Shown here piece after piece: positions 8,701 through 19,800 of a stretch of DNA of 64,000 nt (position 1 is its first letter; each line of letters opens with the position of its first letter). The notes beneath the pieces were generated by a model. The model did no database searches. It saw nothing but the letters and a program-made list of their open reading frames with translations, and was not told the DNA's origin. The position numbers and the translations under genes were made by a program. Location of the stretch: contig NZ_QHJG01000010.1 in NCBI RefSeq assembly GCF_003184185.1, positions 62,001 to 126,000 on the forward strand, in the 5' to 3' direction. The DNA is from Legionella qingyii. GTDB taxonomy: Bacteria > Pseudomonadota > Gammaproteobacteria > Legionellales > Legionellaceae.

Positions 8701-11277
8701 ATGAGAATGGATAAGCTTACATCAAAGTTTCAAATTGCCCTGGCAGATGCCCAATCTCTCGCTTTAGGGAGAGATAATGGCTTTATCGAACCAGAGCACT
8801 TAATGAAAGCCCTTTTGGATCAACAAGGAGGCAGCTGCAGACCCCTGTTGAGTAAAGCCGGAGTCAATATCCCTTTATTAAGGACTCTCTTAGATCAAGC
8901 ATTAGATAAACTTCCTAAAGTCTCTGGTATGGGTGGTGATATCCATATTTCCAACGGATTAAATCGTTTATTAAATCTTACAGATAAGCTGGCACAGCAA
9001 AAAAAGGATAATTTTATTTCCAGTGAACTTTTTGTTTTAGCGGCAATAAGCGAAGAAGGCAGTCTTTCTCGCATGCTTAAGCAAGCTGGCGGCGAAGCCA
9101 AAGCAATTGAAAATGCAATTATTGAGTTGCGAGGTGGAGAAAGCATTAATGACGCTAATGCCGAAGAACAGCGCCAAGCCCTGGAAAAATATACCCTTGA
9201 TTTAACCGCCCGAGCAGAACAAGGTAAATTAGATCCGGTGATAGGACGCGATGATGAAATTCGTAGAACTGTTCAGGTGTTGCAAAGACGTACAAAAAAC
9301 AACCCCGTTTTGATTGGTGAGCCCGGTGTAGGTAAAACTGCGATTGTTGAAGGACTGGCACAACGCATCATTAATGGTGAAGTTCCTGAAGGTTTAAAAA
9401 ATAAGCGATTGCTTTCTTTAGATATGGGGGCATTGATTGCAGGGGCAAAATACCGCGGTGAGTTTGAAGAGCGCCTTAAAGCAGTTCTGAATGATTTAGC
9501 AAAACAAGAAGGTCAAATTATTCTCTTTATTGACGAACTTCATACTATGGTTGGTGCCGGAAAAGCAGAAGGTGCAATGGATGCAGGAAACATGCTAAAG
9601 CCAGCTTTAGCACGCGGTGAACTCCATTGCATCGGTGCAACCACTTTAGATGAATATCGACAATATATTGAAAAAGATGCCGCTTTGGAGCGACGCTTCC
9701 AAAAAGTTCTGGTTGATGAACCCAGTGTGGAAGACACTATTGCTATTCTGCGTGGTTTAAAGGAACGTTATGAAGTACATCATGGGGTTGAAATTACGGA
9801 TCCGGCTATAGTCGCAGCAGCTACTCTATCACACCGCTATATTACAGACAGACAACTGCCTGATAAAGCAATTGACTTAATTGATGAAGCAGGAAGTTTG
9901 ATTCGTATGGAAATAGATTCAAAACCTGAGAGCATGGATAAATTAGAGCGACGTTTGATTCAATTAAAAATCGAACGTGAAGCACTCAAAAAAGAGCATG
10001 ATGAGGCCTCTAAAAAACGACTTGACGATCTACAACATACAATTGACGAATTAGAAAAAAGCTATTCTGATTTAGAAGAAGTATGGAAGGCAGAAAAAGC
10101 AACAATGCACGGAGCTACTCAAATTAAAGAAGCGCTTGAACAAGCAAAACTTGAAATGGAAACTGCACGTCGAGCTGGTGATTTGAGTCGAATGTCTGAA
10201 TTACAATACGGACGCATTCCAGAACTTGAAAAGCGCTTAGCTCAAGTAGCCGAAGTAGAGTCGCATGAGAACAAATTAGTCCGTAACAAAGTGACTGAGG
10301 ATGAGGTAGCAGAGGTCGTATCGAAGTGGACCGGCATACCTGTAGCGAAAATGATGGAAGGTGAAAAAGAAAAATTACTCCAAATGGAAGATGTGCTCCA
10401 TCATCGACTTATAGGTCAAAATGAAGCAATAAATGCTGTATCCAATGCCATTCGTCGTTCACGTGCCGGTTTATCAGACCCTAACCGTCCTATAGGTTCG
10501 TTTTTATTTCTCGGTCCTACGGGTGTGGGTAAAACGGAATTATGTAAGGCCTTGGCCTCTTTTCTCTTTGATACTGAAGAAGCAATGGTACGCATTGATA
10601 TGTCTGAATTTATGGAAAAACATTCTGTTGCCCGTCTGATTGGTGCCCCCCCTGGGTACGTAGGTTATGAAGAAGGCGGATATTTGACAGAAGCAGTCCG
10701 TCGCAGACCCTACTCCGTAATTTTACTTGATGAAGTAGAAAAAGCGCATACGGATGTGTTTAATATACTTTTGCAAGTTATGGATGATGGGCGCTTGACT
10801 GATGGCCAGGGACGTACCGTTGATTTTCGTAATACCATTATCGTCATGACTTCAAATCTTGGATCCAATCTGATTCAAGAAATGGGCAACAAATTTAAAT
10901 ACGACCAAGTTAAAGATGCTGTTATGGAAATGGTACGTCAACACTTTCGTCCTGAATTCATTAACCGGATTGATGATACAGTGGTCTTCCACGCCCTTGC
11001 TCAAGATCAAATTGCAAAAATTGCATCGATCCAAATTGGCTACTTGCAAAAGCGCTTGAATCAACAAGATATCCATCTTGATGTAACTCAAGAAGCTTTA
11101 TCACACTTGGCAGAAGCAGGCTTTGACCCAGTATATGGTGCAAGACCTTTAAAACGCACTATTCAACAACAGCTGGAAAATCCTCTAGCTCAAAATATAC
11201 TGACAGGAAAATTTAAGTCAGGAGAAACAATCAAGGTGACTTATAAAGATGGAGAGATGAAGTTTACGAGTCATTAA
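8701..11277 (+). CDS. clpB: Disaggregase chaperone ClpB
   Basis: The 858 residues show the full class 1 Hsp100 plan. The N domain (1-145) is followed by the first AAA+ ring with Walker A GEPGVGKT (about 205-212) and FIDELHT, and then the ClpB-specific middle coiled coil (about 410-525). The second AAA+ ring has GPTGVGKT (about 605-612) and ends in a C-terminal domain with [11 protein letters not shown]. The start [11 protein letters not shown] aligns with other ClpB N-termini, including the conserved [11 protein letters not shown]. With DnaK it rescues aggregated proteins using ATP. Heat-shock control is visible in the upstream sigma-32 promoter. Confidence 0.98.
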   Translation: MRMDKLTSKFQIALADAQSLALGRDNGFIEPEHLMKALLDQQGGSCRPLLSKAGVNIPLLRTLLDQALDKLPKVSGMGGDIHISNGLNRLLNLTDKLAQQKKDNFISSELFVLAAISEEGSLSRMLKQAGGEAKAIENAIIELRGGESINDANAEEQRQALEKYTLDLTARAEQGKLDPVIGRDDEIRRTVQVLQRRTKNNPVLIGEPGVGKTAIVEGLAQRIINGEVPEGLKNKRLLSLDMGALIAGAKYRGEFEERLKAVLNDLAKQEGQIILFIDELHTMVGAGKAEGAMDAGNMLKPALARGELHCIGATTLDEYRQYIEKDAALERRFQKVLVDEPSVEDTIAILRGLKERYEVHHGVEITDPAIVAAATLSHRYITDRQLPDKAIDLIDEAGSLIRMEIDSKPESMDKLERRLIQLKIEREALKKEHDEASKKRLDDLQHTIDELEKSYSDLEEVWKAEKATMHGATQIKEALEQAKLEMETARRAGDLSRMSELQYGRIPELEKRLAQVAEVESHENKLVRNKVTEDEVAEVVSKWTGIPVAKMMEGEKEKLLQMEDVLHHRLIGQNEAINAVSNAIRRSRAGLSDPNRPIGSFLFLGPTGVGKTELCKALASFLFDTEEAMVRIDMSEFMEKHSVARLIGAPPGYVGYEEGGYLTEAVRRRPYSVILLDEVEKAHTDVFNILLQVMDDGRLTDGQGRTVDFRNTIIVMTSNLGSNLIQEMGNKFKYDQVKDAVMEMVRQHFRPEFINRIDDTVVFHALAQDQIAKIASIQIGYLQKRLNQQDIHLDVTQEALSHLAEAGFDPVYGARPLKRTIQQQLENPLAQNILTGKFKSGETIKVTYKDGEMKFTSH

Positions 11278-11289
11278 TCTAATATTTGA

Positions 11290-11310
11290 CCTGGGTGCAC
11301 TGCACCCAGG
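11290..11310. repeat. REP-like palindrome after clpB
   Basis: CCTGGGTGCA (11290-11299) and TGCACCCAGG (11301-11310) are perfect inverted arms around one base, 12 bp after the clpB stop. There is no T-tract, so intrinsic termination is uncertain. It shares the CCTGGGT/ACCCAGG core of the intergenic palindrome family. Confidence 0.7.
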
Positions 11311-11361
11311 CTACAATGCCCACAAACCACAAAACATTCTAACGATCCGCTCCTATCTGGT

Positions 11362-11493
11362 CTAATCGTTTGCATCATTAGCTGGATGACGCAAACTCTC
11401 ATAATGACTTAAAGTAAGAGGTTCCACTTGAACGCTTTGACCAATAAGGTTCTCAGGCACAAACGCACTGACTTTTGTTTTATTTTTAGGCAT
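11362..11493 (-). CDS. Small ORF, 43 aa, possible GNAT N-terminal remnant
   Basis: The minus-strand frame from the ATG at 11493 to the TAG at 11362 encodes a peptide beginning MPKNKTKVSAFVPENLIG. Its middle part, GQSVQVEPLTLSHYESL, resembles the first strand and helix of GNAT acetyltransferases (L-x-G-x-x-V-x-L-x-P-L pattern). A functional GNAT needs about 150 residues, so this is more likely a truncated relic than a working gene. No good ribosome site was seen. Confidence 0.35.
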   Translation of the reverse strand: MPKNKTKVSAFVPENLIGQSVQVEPLTLSHYESLRHPANDAND

Positions 11494-11534
11494 AATAAGG
11501 GCGTCAGACCTTATCATTTCTCAATATAAAAACT

Positions 11535-12503
11535 ATGATCAATAAATTATTTCATCGAATAAAACAACTGCATCAAACACCAGCAGGTAAAATTATTTCT
11601 AATGCATATCGGATTATTTCAGTTGATGAGAATTATCAAAATACCGCTCAAATTTACGTTAAAGTCCAAGTTACTGGTAAGGCGGCAAATTTTGATAAGC
11701 CAATAAGTGAACTGTATCAAAAAAAATGGCTGGATAATTTTTCGCATGAAGATGTAGTGCATATTGCGGCTTTATATTCTGCCGAACAAACCAATAATAT
11801 GGATTTAATTAAAAGATTTCCCAAACAAACATCCGCAAACAAATCCAGTGTCATTAGTGTAGGTATATTGTTTACAACTTTTTTAATCTTATCGAACTTA
11901 GCTGCTTTTAAAATAGCTGCATTTGGTTCCATCAATTTTGCTGCTGGTTTAATTTTTTTCCCTTTAACCTATGTCTTTGATAATATTTTGACTGAAGTAT
12001 ATGGATTTAAAGTAAGTAGACGGATCATTTGGATGGCATTACTTGCGAATACTATTGTATTTTTGGGTACCTGGCTTACCATTTATCTGACTCCATCACC
12101 CTACTGGCCTCATCAAGAAGCTTATGCAACAATATATCAAGGAACATTAAGGGTTTTCACAGCTTCCGTCATTAGTTACTTCTTTGGTGAATTTGCCAAT
12201 TCAATTATTTTAGCCAAACTCAAAGTGCTGACATCTGGAGAGCGGCTTTGGCTGCGCGCGATTACAAGCACGATGATCGGCGTTGGTATCGATACACTAC
12301 TTTTTACTCATATTGCCTTTTTGTTCATAATCCCCTACGCAGGCATTTGGCAAATTATTGAAACGATGTATTTATTCAAAGTACTGTATGAAATATGTGC
12401 ATTGCCGATTACATATCAAGTTTCAAATTATTTAAAAAGAAAAGATAATGTTGATCACTTCGATGTGAAAACCAATTTTAATCCGTTTTCATTAGAGCTT
12501 TGA
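11535..12503 (+). CDS. Queuosine precursor transporter, YhhQ/VUT family, with N-terminal extension
   Basis: This 322-residue protein has about 100 soluble residues followed by six predicted membrane helices (from ISVGILFTTFLILSN, about 106, to about 305). The core has hallmark residues of the DUF165/YhhQ importers of queuine or preQ1: NLAAFKIAAF, FFPLTYVFDNILTEVYG and the late IGVGIDTLLF. The usual protein is about 220 residues, so the N-terminal part is extra. It lacks recognisable motifs and looks like a small alpha/beta domain. It is monocistronic. A hairpin ATAAGG...CCTTAT lies at 11494-11515, just before the gene. Confidence 0.85.
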   Translation: MINKLFHRIKQLHQTPAGKIISNAYRIISVDENYQNTAQIYVKVQVTGKAANFDKPISELYQKKWLDNFSHEDVVHIAALYSAEQTNNMDLIKRFPKQTSANKSSVISVGILFTTFLILSNLAAFKIAAFGSINFAAGLIFFPLTYVFDNILTEVYGFKVSRRIIWMALLANTIVFLGTWLTIYLTPSPYWPHQEAYATIYQGTLRVFTASVISYFFGEFANSIILAKLKVLTSGERLWLRAITSTMIGVGIDTLLFTHIAFLFIIPYAGIWQIIETMYLFKVLYEICALPITYQVSNYLKRKDNVDHFDVKTNFNPFSLEL

Positions 12504-12586
12504 TAATGGATTCAACAATTTGTTTCGTTTTGATCTTGATTACAACCAGCAAGAAAATGATTTTTTAAAAACGAAACCATAAAATG

Positions 12587-12667
12587 TAGCCATGTACAGC
12601 ACAGCGAAAGTTGGTTCTGAGCATGAATCAACTTCTTTATCAATGTTCCGCTGTACTGCCCATGCTA
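12587..12667. terminator. Nested palindrome between convergent genes
   Basis: The outer arms TAGCCATGTACAGCACAGCG (12587-12606) and CGCTGTACTGCCCATGCTA (12649-12667) pair imperfectly. The inner arms AAGTTG (12608-12613) and CAACTT (12629-12634) pair perfectly. Its position between two convergent genes suggests a shared terminator, though the T-tract is weak. Confidence 0.5.
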
Positions 12668-12681
12668 CTGTTCAGTAACAA

Positions 12682-13959
12682 TCAATGAGTGAGGACTAAA
12701 CTTCCCTCTTTTTTCGGTGCATCTTGTATGGTTAACTCTTTCTCTGCTCTCGCGATGGCAGTAAGCATCTTATCTTTTCCATTAAAAAATGTGCAATCCA
12801 AAACAGCACCAGGCTCTGTTTCGAGGAATTGTTTGAGAAACTTCACCCCATCGAGCATGTCCTCTTTAGTCAATTCATCCAGACTTTTTTCCAAACCCAA
12901 AGCTTGTTGGAGGGTAAATAGCAGATCTGTATCGAGCATCTTGGATTGCTGTAATAACAATACATAACCACCAAAAAGCATATAGCTGCACGTAGAATCA
13001 TAACAGGCTTTCATTTTTGTTAAAAAAGAACTGTGGTCCGTGGTCTCAAGATTCTCTTGAATTAATGGAGTATAAAATAAACTAAAAATTATATTTCTTG
13101 ATGTGTCTGACTCAACATATTTAATAAGACTTACATTAATTGCCTCTTCGTCTAAATTTTTAAAGACGTTAAAATCTTTATAATCTTTTGCCACCCCTTT
13201 ACACCATTTCTCTATATCTTTTTCAAGCTGTTGCCGTTCATTTTCAATTTGCTCTGCTAGAGTTTTAACAAATTCAATTGCTGTAAACCGATTTAGGATA
13301 GCTGAACCTCGTCGCGTATGCTCATCGATAATATCTTGTAAGTATGATTTGAAATTTCTATCTTCAGCAAAATGGGGGTATTTCATGAAGCGAGGAACTT
13401 TCTCTTTATCTTCAAGCAGCATGTTGTTACGAAAGACTTCTAATGCTTTGACAATAGTTACAACATCAAGAGTTTTTAAATCATCTGCTCTAAATGTCTT
13501 TTTTATCAAGTCTGAGTCTAATTCTTTAAATTTCAATGCTCTTCTTATCGCTTGGAATAACTTACAATCCGTTACATTACATTTGCCCCATATAGTCCAA
13601 GATGCATAGTAATTAAAATTATCATATTCCTTAATTAATCGAAAATAACGATGAATTAATGCTCCTAATAAAAACAAAGCCCCCTGCTCTGTATCTTTTT
13701 TATTTTCTTTTGGAATTTGACGTAATTCATTAACCAATTGATTAAACACCTCAATCTGAGGGGTTCGATCTGATTTACATTTAATTACTTCATTTGTTCT
13801 AGCAATTAATACATCAAGACTAGACTGTTGTAGTGCAGATGCTCCATCATTAACCTGGCCATCCACTACAGTATATCTGCCTAATATAGTGGAATATTTT
13901 GTTTCTAGGTTCAGCGTATTGACTCTAAATTTTGCAAACGTTGGCGGAATAAAAGTCAT
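12682..13959 (-). CDS. Hypothetical protein, 425 aa, candidate secreted effector
   Basis: I do not recognise a family. The protein is soluble, mostly helical in appearance and rich in Lys, Glu and Leu, with no signal peptide, membrane helix or catalytic motif. A coiled-coil-like segment lies at about 228-250 (LAEQIENERQQLEKDIEKW). Several cysteines (in GKCNVTDC, ACYDSTCSY) are present without a zinc-finger pattern. The C-terminus AEKELTIQDAPKKEGSLVLTH is acidic then basic and has a hydrophobic residue at -3, features common in Dot/Icm signals, but this is weak evidence. It starts 9 bp after the stop of the next gene upstream, so the two form an operon. Confidence 0.75.
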   Translation of the reverse strand: MTFIPPTFAKFRVNTLNLETKYSTILGRYTVVDGQVNDGASALQQSSLDVLIARTNEVIKCKSDRTPQIEVFNQLVNELRQIPKENKKDTEQGALFLLGALIHRYFRLIKEYDNFNYYASWTIWGKCNVTDCKLFQAIRRALKFKELDSDLIKKTFRADDLKTLDVVTIVKALEVFRNNMLLEDKEKVPRFMKYPHFAEDRNFKSYLQDIIDEHTRRGSAILNRFTAIEFVKTLAEQIENERQQLEKDIEKWCKGVAKDYKDFNVFKNLDEEAINVSLIKYVESDTSRNIIFSLFYTPLIQENLETTDHSSFLTKMKACYDSTCSYMLFGGYVLLLQQSKMLDTDLLFTLQQALGLEKSLDELTKEDMLDGVKFLKQFLETEPGAVLDCTFFNGKDKMLTAIARAEKELTIQDAPKKEGSLVLTH

Positions 13960-13968
13960 ACATCCTCC

Positions 13969-14571
13969 TTAATACATACTCATTCCCAAAGAATTCATAA
14001 TTCCCCTATAAAGTCCGTATACAGATGAAGAATTCTTGCTAGACGAAAAATATTTTGCTTCATGAATGTCCTTTTGAATTGTTGCTCCTAATCGCTTATT
14101 TAGCTCACTGTATGTTTCTTCTTCGCGTCGTTCAAATACAAATGTGCAATAGTAACTGAACTCGCTCAAACATGAATTAAAAAAATCCTTGTCCATTTCT
14201 TCAAGAGATTGGACTTCTAAATGACTACGAAATAAATCAATCAAAGATTGATAAAGATAATTACTTACTGAAGAACTGTATTGGAACCACTTAACCAAAT
14301 AAATTCCAATAAGAACCTGTCTTCTAAATTCATTAAAATCATCTAGAGTTAGCGTAGGATCTCTCTTAACAACTTTAACATATTGGATTAACTCATATGT
14401 CTCATCTAAACTGTGAGCCAGCATACTTATTGTATCCGCATCATCGATGGCAACATGATTAGGAATGAATAAGGAGAAAAAATTCAAACATCCCACATGG
14501 TGTCCATAAGATCGCGCTAAACACGTTGCTAGTCTTTTCGCTTTTTGCTGAAATTCGGCAAACTTTGTCAT
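13969..14571 (-). CDS. Hypothetical protein, first gene of an unknown two-gene operon
   Basis: The protein is 200 residues from the preferred start. The frame is open up to an ATG at 14643 (224 residues). However, the ATG at 14571 is preceded by a near-perfect AGGAGGG ribosome site seven bases away, while 14643 has none, so I choose 14571. The protein is helical and aromatic-rich (KWFQYSSSVSNYLYQ, FSYYCTFVFERR), with a Ser-rich segment SSSKNSSSVYGLYRG near the C-terminus. No domain is recognised. The partner gene follows after 9 bp. The pair lies between housekeeping genes with no mobile element next to it. Function is unknown; a secreted host-acting role is possible but unproven. Confidence 0.72.
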   Translation of the reverse strand: MTKFAEFQQKAKRLATCLARSYGHHVGCLNFFSLFIPNHVAIDDADTISMLAHSLDETYELIQYVKVVKRDPTLTLDDFNEFRRQVLIGIYLVKWFQYSSSVSNYLYQSLIDLFRSHLEVQSLEEMDKDFFNSCLSEFSYYCTFVFERREEETYSELNKRLGATIQKDIHEAKYFSSSKNSSSVYGLYRGIMNSLGMSMY

Positions 14572-14643
14572 TGCGTCCCTCCTGCAAATTTTGACCCGCA
14601 ATAACTGCAACGCGTCATTGTCCAAAAATGTAAACGCCTTCAT

Positions 14644-14880
14644 TTTTTATAGCAACCTATAAAAAATATTGCAACTATTAATTTAACTAATTGAACATAA
14701 AAAGAATTAAACGTCTTTTTTCTAGTTTTTTTATGCCCAATAAGTTCTAGGATAACTCAGCAAGTTAGATATGAAGAAGGAGTTATAAACTAAGAATGAA
14801 GCCCGAGTACAGCACAGTGGAATCGGAGAATACAGTATTATCGCTTCCGGATCCCACTACCCTGCGCTCAGACTACTAGA
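14644..14880. other. Intergenic region with diverged palindrome
   Basis: This 237 bp region holds the promoter of the unknown gene pair on the minus strand and the 3' flank of mpl. Near 14800-14880 there is a decayed palindrome related to the one at 12587 (GTACAGCACAG). No gene was seen. Confidence 0.4.
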
Positions 14881-16245
14881 TTATCTTGAAAACCGCTCGT
14901 CTATCGAATTGATTAACTGTTGATGAATCCCATTAAAACCTCGGTTACTCATAACCAAAACTGCATCTCCTGCTTGCACTGTATCGGTTACTTCTTTAAT
15001 AATTTCATCATGGTTTTTACAGATCTTATAAGGACAAGTCCAGTTACTTACTGTTTCATGCAAGTTAAAATCGTGTGGTTCTAAAACATACGCTCCATGA
15101 ACTGGTTTCAAAGCATGTGCCATTTCATCCGCGTGAACACCAGTGCGCATGGTATACGAAGCAAACTCTAACACTGCAAAAATACGTTGATGTCTATTAC
15201 TTTGTTTTAAAGCATCAACCGTTCGCATAATGGCTGTAGGATGATGTGCAAAATCATCATAAACAGTTATATCATGTTTATTTGACCGAACCTCTAATCG
15301 ACGTTTAACTGGTGTAAAACGTTCTAAAGCTTTCGCTGCAACTTTTGGCTCAACTCCAGCATTTACACTAGCAGCAAGAGCTGCTAAACCATTTTCCACA
15401 TTAAAACGCCCAATTAATGGCCATTTGACTTCGGCTACTTCCTTTCCATGATGTAATACTTTAAATGCAGAACCATTTTCCTCAATCAATTGGGCTGACC
15501 ATTGAGCATCTCCATCCAAAGCCAACTCTTCGATTCGTGAATATTGGCCACGTGCAATCACTTCATTCAATGCTTTATCATCTCGTGGTTTAATTGCGAC
15601 ACCGCTCGCTGGGATAGTTCTCATCAGATAATGAAATTGCAATTGAATCGCTGCTAAATCAGGATAAATATCCGCATGATCAAATTCCAGATTGTTTAAA
15701 ATAGCAATTCTTGGACGATAATGCATGAACTTAGGGCGTTTATCAAAAAACGCACTATCATATTCATCTGCTTCAATTACAAACCATTTACCCGAACCAA
15801 GACAAGCACTCGTCTTGAAATCAGAAGAGACACCGCCAATTAAAAACCCAGGATTAAATCCTGCTTGATGTAGAATCCAGGCAATCATTGAAGTAGTCGT
15901 CGTTTTGCCATGCGTACCAGAAACAGCGATTACTTGATATTTGGATAAAATATTTTCAGCAAGCCATTGTGGTCCAGAAGTATATTGCTTACCTGATTCG
16001 ATGACTGCTTCAAGTACAGGCATTCCTCTTTTCATCGCATTACCCACAATGACCAGATCTGCTTGCAACGCTAAAGTAGTATCATCATACCCTTCAGTCC
16101 AGATTATTCCTTTTGCTGCAAGCAAATCGCTCACTGGAGGATAACAATTAGCATCACTTCCAGTAACCTTATGTCCTGCATCACGCGCGAGTAAAGCCAG
16201 AGCGCTCATAAAAGTTCCGCTTATACCTAAAATATGTAAATGCAT
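14881..16245 (-). CDS. mpl: UDP-MurNAc:L-Ala-gamma-D-Glu-meso-DAP ligase Mpl
   Basis: This 454-residue Mur-ligase family enzyme recycles murein tripeptide by joining it to UDP-MurNAc. The N-terminal Rossmann-like part starts MHLHILGISGTFMSALA. The ATP-binding P-loop is VSGTHGKTTTTSM (about 109-121). The central domain has EADEYDSAFFDKRPKF and NNLEFDHADIY, and the C-terminal ligase domain has YDDFAHHPTAI (about 331). The sequence resembles MurC, but the ISGTFM (not GIGG) N-terminus, the FFDKRPKF motif and the length identify Mpl. It is the last gene of the minus-strand run that comes down from the flagellar genes (14 bp gap to the membrane gene). Confidence 0.95.
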   Translation of the reverse strand: MHLHILGISGTFMSALALLARDAGHKVTGSDANCYPPVSDLLAAKGIIWTEGYDDTTLALQADLVIVGNAMKRGMPVLEAVIESGKQYTSGPQWLAENILSKYQVIAVSGTHGKTTTTSMIAWILHQAGFNPGFLIGGVSSDFKTSACLGSGKWFVIEADEYDSAFFDKRPKFMHYRPRIAILNNLEFDHADIYPDLAAIQLQFHYLMRTIPASGVAIKPRDDKALNEVIARGQYSRIEELALDGDAQWSAQLIEENGSAFKVLHHGKEVAEVKWPLIGRFNVENGLAALAASVNAGVEPKVAAKALERFTPVKRRLEVRSNKHDITVYDDFAHHPTAIMRTVDALKQSNRHQRIFAVLEFASYTMRTGVHADEMAHALKPVHGAYVLEPHDFNLHETVSNWTCPYKICKNHDEIIKEVTDTVQAGDAVLVMSNRGFNGIHQQLINSIDERFSR

Positions 16246-16258
16246 GATAATCCTAATT

Positions 16259-16801
16259 TCATTCTAATAAAGAAACAGTTAAAACATTAACCGCTATTAA
16301 ACCAAATGCAGCTAAGACGGATTGAATCGCTGTTGTGTTTAAAGCGAACTTATATATATGTGCTATGATAACAAACTGCCAAACAGATAATCCTAAACTG
16401 AAAAATAAATAAAGAACACCAACAAATATTAATAAAGGATTTCTTAAATTAAGAGCAGACAGATAAGGAGCAAGAATCATCAAAGGAACCACCAATATAT
16501 GAATAATAATATTGATACAGTATAACGAGGTGACCGTTTGCACCAATCGCGAAGTCAATCCCTTAAAATACAAAGTCAGGTAAGTATAAATAATATAAGA
16601 AATAACCAAGCATATTGAAATGAATGCATTATTGATTAGATCTTCAGAAGAATTGAAATAAGAATAATCCCATTCAATCGTCATAAGTAAAATCAACAAA
16701 ATACTACTTAATACCATCCGGGAGATGGAGTAAGGTGTGTTTTCCGGGCTGTCCTTTAATAAACAAATATCCCAATAACGATCAAATATAAGATGTAACA
16801 T
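16259..16801 (-). CDS. Polytopic membrane protein, 180 aa, unknown
   Basis: Five hydrophobic helices are visible at about residues 27-43, 58-78, 88-112, 122-147 and 158-178. A polar N-terminal tail contains DRYWDICLLKDSPENTPYS. The pattern resembles the Yip1 family of inner-membrane proteins, but no diagnostic motif is clear. It lies 19 bp after yhdP and 13 bp before mpl, so it is probably cotranscribed with envelope genes. Confidence 0.75.
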   Translation of the reverse strand: MLHLIFDRYWDICLLKDSPENTPYSISRMVLSSILLILLMTIEWDYSYFNSSEDLINNAFISICLVISYIIYTYLTLYFKGLTSRLVQTVTSLYCINIIIHILVVPLMILAPYLSALNLRNPLLIFVGVLYLFFSLGLSVWQFVIIAHIYKFALNTTAIQSVLAAFGLIAVNVLTVSLLE

Positions 16802-16820
16802 TTAAGCTAAATCCCTCAGA

Positions 16821-19800
16821 TTAGGATTCTTCCTTTCTCATTATTTTCTTAATAATATCGAGTTGTTGAACAACAGGTTCGTTCCAAGGTCCTGAAATTT
16901 TGTAACTGTATGCAGAAATTTTTTGCATACTTTGGTTAATAATTTTATTTGCAACCCAGGCTGCGACACCCGCTACAGGACCACCAGCAATAGTCGCAAC
17001 AACAGGCAAACTTGCAGTTATATGTGGGGATATTTTCAAGTTCAGATCATAAGTATGTTTGACTAAATCAAGATCTCCTTTCATGCTTGCATAAGCAACA
17101 GGACCATCAAGATAACTGTCTTGAGTACCCATAATTCCCTTATTCACTAGGAAGTTTCCTTGAAAAATATCGAAACTATATCCTTGATGTGCCAAATCAC
17201 TAAAATCTAATTGTAAGCGGCGTGGAATGGTTTGCAAACTTAGGATACTTAATAATTTACCGAGACCTAACTTTTCTTCAGTCTCCTTACTGAGATGCGT
17301 AATTCTTCCATTTTTAAGTTGTAAATACATCGATCCTTTCAACGAAGCAAGAGAGAATTGATACAAACTTTTATTCCAACCACCATGAAATTCCATATAT
17401 CCCTTTTTTGCATGTACCGTTGGGGTTATATGCCAACGCTCCAAAGTTTTAGCCAAATTTGTGATATTCAGTTTTACATCAAGATTAGTTTGATTTAGAT
17501 TCTCTTTCTCAATCCATTCTCCCTGAACATTAAACTGATATACTGGAGATGTGATCTGGCAATAGTCCATTTTCCATTTTCCAGCAGTGGATTGGCTTTT
17601 TAAAGTTACATCACCCACTTGCACTTTTCCTACAGACAAATTATCAACTCGTAAATTAAGATTCGGTATTTGGTTTGGATGCACCTGGTTAGCCTCAGTA
17701 AGTTCCTCTCCTACTGAATCAATCTTATCTAAATTTAAATGGTAGATATGACCACTTAATTCATTTGCAGGTGTTCGATAGATTAAATCCGCCGCAATGT
17801 TTTTCTGCTGTAAATTAAAAGACCAATCTTTACTAGGCAATATTTTTGCTTTGACTATCATTTTATTAAATTGCTGCTTCAAAAGGCTCAATTTATCTAC
17901 AGTTACATTGATAATGCGCAGATTGTTTAATAAGGATGTTCCTGCTTTTGGTGAAGAAAATTGATTATATACATCCTTCCATTCTTGTAGATCAAATCCT
18001 TTTAAAACACCAACAATAGATAGTCCAGGTAATTTTTGATTTACAGCATTGGCGCTACCTAATCGTACTTGTCCTGAATCAAAAGCATATGCTTCTTTCG
18101 CGTTTTTAAACAGCAGATCTGCACTTAAACGATTGTCGTAATTTCCTCGTAAACGCATTAATTTTTTCGCATTGAGCTCAAGATTTAATGCCAGAGGGGC
18201 CTTGGTATCCGATTTTTTACCTAAAGGCTCCGGCAAATTAACATCCAATCCTTCTAAAGAACTATTAAAACTGATGCTGTCTGCTTCAGAGGGTTTATCA
18301 CTTAACCTCAATACCGTGTTCATATCGAATGAACCATCAACTACAGAAAGAAACGGTAATTTAAATTGGTTTTTCAAGGAATCAACCGTACATTTTCCAT
18401 CAATTGCGATCGTTGTAGCAGGCCTGGGTACTTTAACTGATTGAATTTTGATATTCATTGGATGTCCCAAGATACTGGCAAACAGGTAACTATCGATTAT
18501 CCCTGTTTCATTAAACATCAACCCACCTGATACATTTCGTACAGCAAATTGACCTAATTCATGATTGACTGTGATCGTATTATTTTTAAAGGTCACATTC
18601 CCTTTAGCAAGCACTTCATCATTTTCTGGATATAGAGGCACCTGTACACTCAAATCAAGTAAAGCTGAGCCCTTGACAGACAACATTTTTAAAAGCGATA
18701 GCTTTTTCCTTAACGGAGACGCCATAACATAATTCATCATTTTTTGTACTGATGCATCAATTTTCCCTGTCACCAATAAACTCTCTTTATTTTTTCCTAT
18801 GTCATTAATGCGCAAAAACAATTGCTTTGCAGGTACACCCTGGAAATTAGCATGGACTATATCAATATTCAGATTACGATTTTTTAGATGAATATATCCA
18901 TCAATCTCCTTTACAACCGGCCATTTGGAATTAATTGCAAGCTCTCCCCCGCTTGCATAACTTTCTACAGTGAACTCGCCTGTATTGTTATCAAAGGGGA
19001 AATCTTTTGCCAAACCATTCACTCTTACTCTTCCACTCGCGACTGCGATACGTTTTAAGTCATTCTTAAGCCAAAGATATAATTTGGGTTTCATGTGCTT
19101 TTTAGGTAAAAACGCAACCCATTGCTGCCAATTTTTTCCAGAAAACTCAGCGCCTAGACGAATATTACCTACAGATTGTCGAGTCGCCTGATCGATTGCT
19201 CCTTGCATACTTAATGTGAGTTCGGGCTGGTTTATGACAAGTCGTTCCATACTTATTCGCAAACCATCACTTAACTCTTTCCAATCAAAAGCTCCATTAA
19301 TTAAGGTTAATGTTTGTTCTGGATAACCTTTAACTTTTATTGAGGTATTTTCAGAGTCAAGTTCTAAACGTCCTTGTTCCGGCTGCCAATTTATGACACC
19401 TGAAAAATTTTTTACTTGAGGAATATTGTCCTTGGCATTCCACCCTAATTGCTCAAAACGTGTTAAAACATAATTTATTGAATAGTCATTTATGGAAAAA
19501 TCATTTCCTCTTATGTGTAATGTGTCATTGGCATTCTGAGATGCGCCAAGAGATGACGAGGATTGTGATGTTAATTGTTCATTCACAGTAAAGGTGTTAA
19601 AAACAGGGATTGGGGGAATAACTGAAACATTCGTATTTAAGGCGACAAGAATCTGGGTATCTTGCAAGATTCCTTGAGGCTTCATGCTCAATATATTTTG
19701 GATGCTTTTGGGCCAGTTAATCGCATTAGAAAACAGCGATTCAATAATGATTGATTTTACAAATAATTGGTAACTTTGTTGTTCTCTATTGTATTTAAGC

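Noticed and set aside
14572..14643. Longer start for the unknown gene at 13969-14571
   Set aside because: The internal ATG has a far better ribosome site; the upstream 24 codons lack one.
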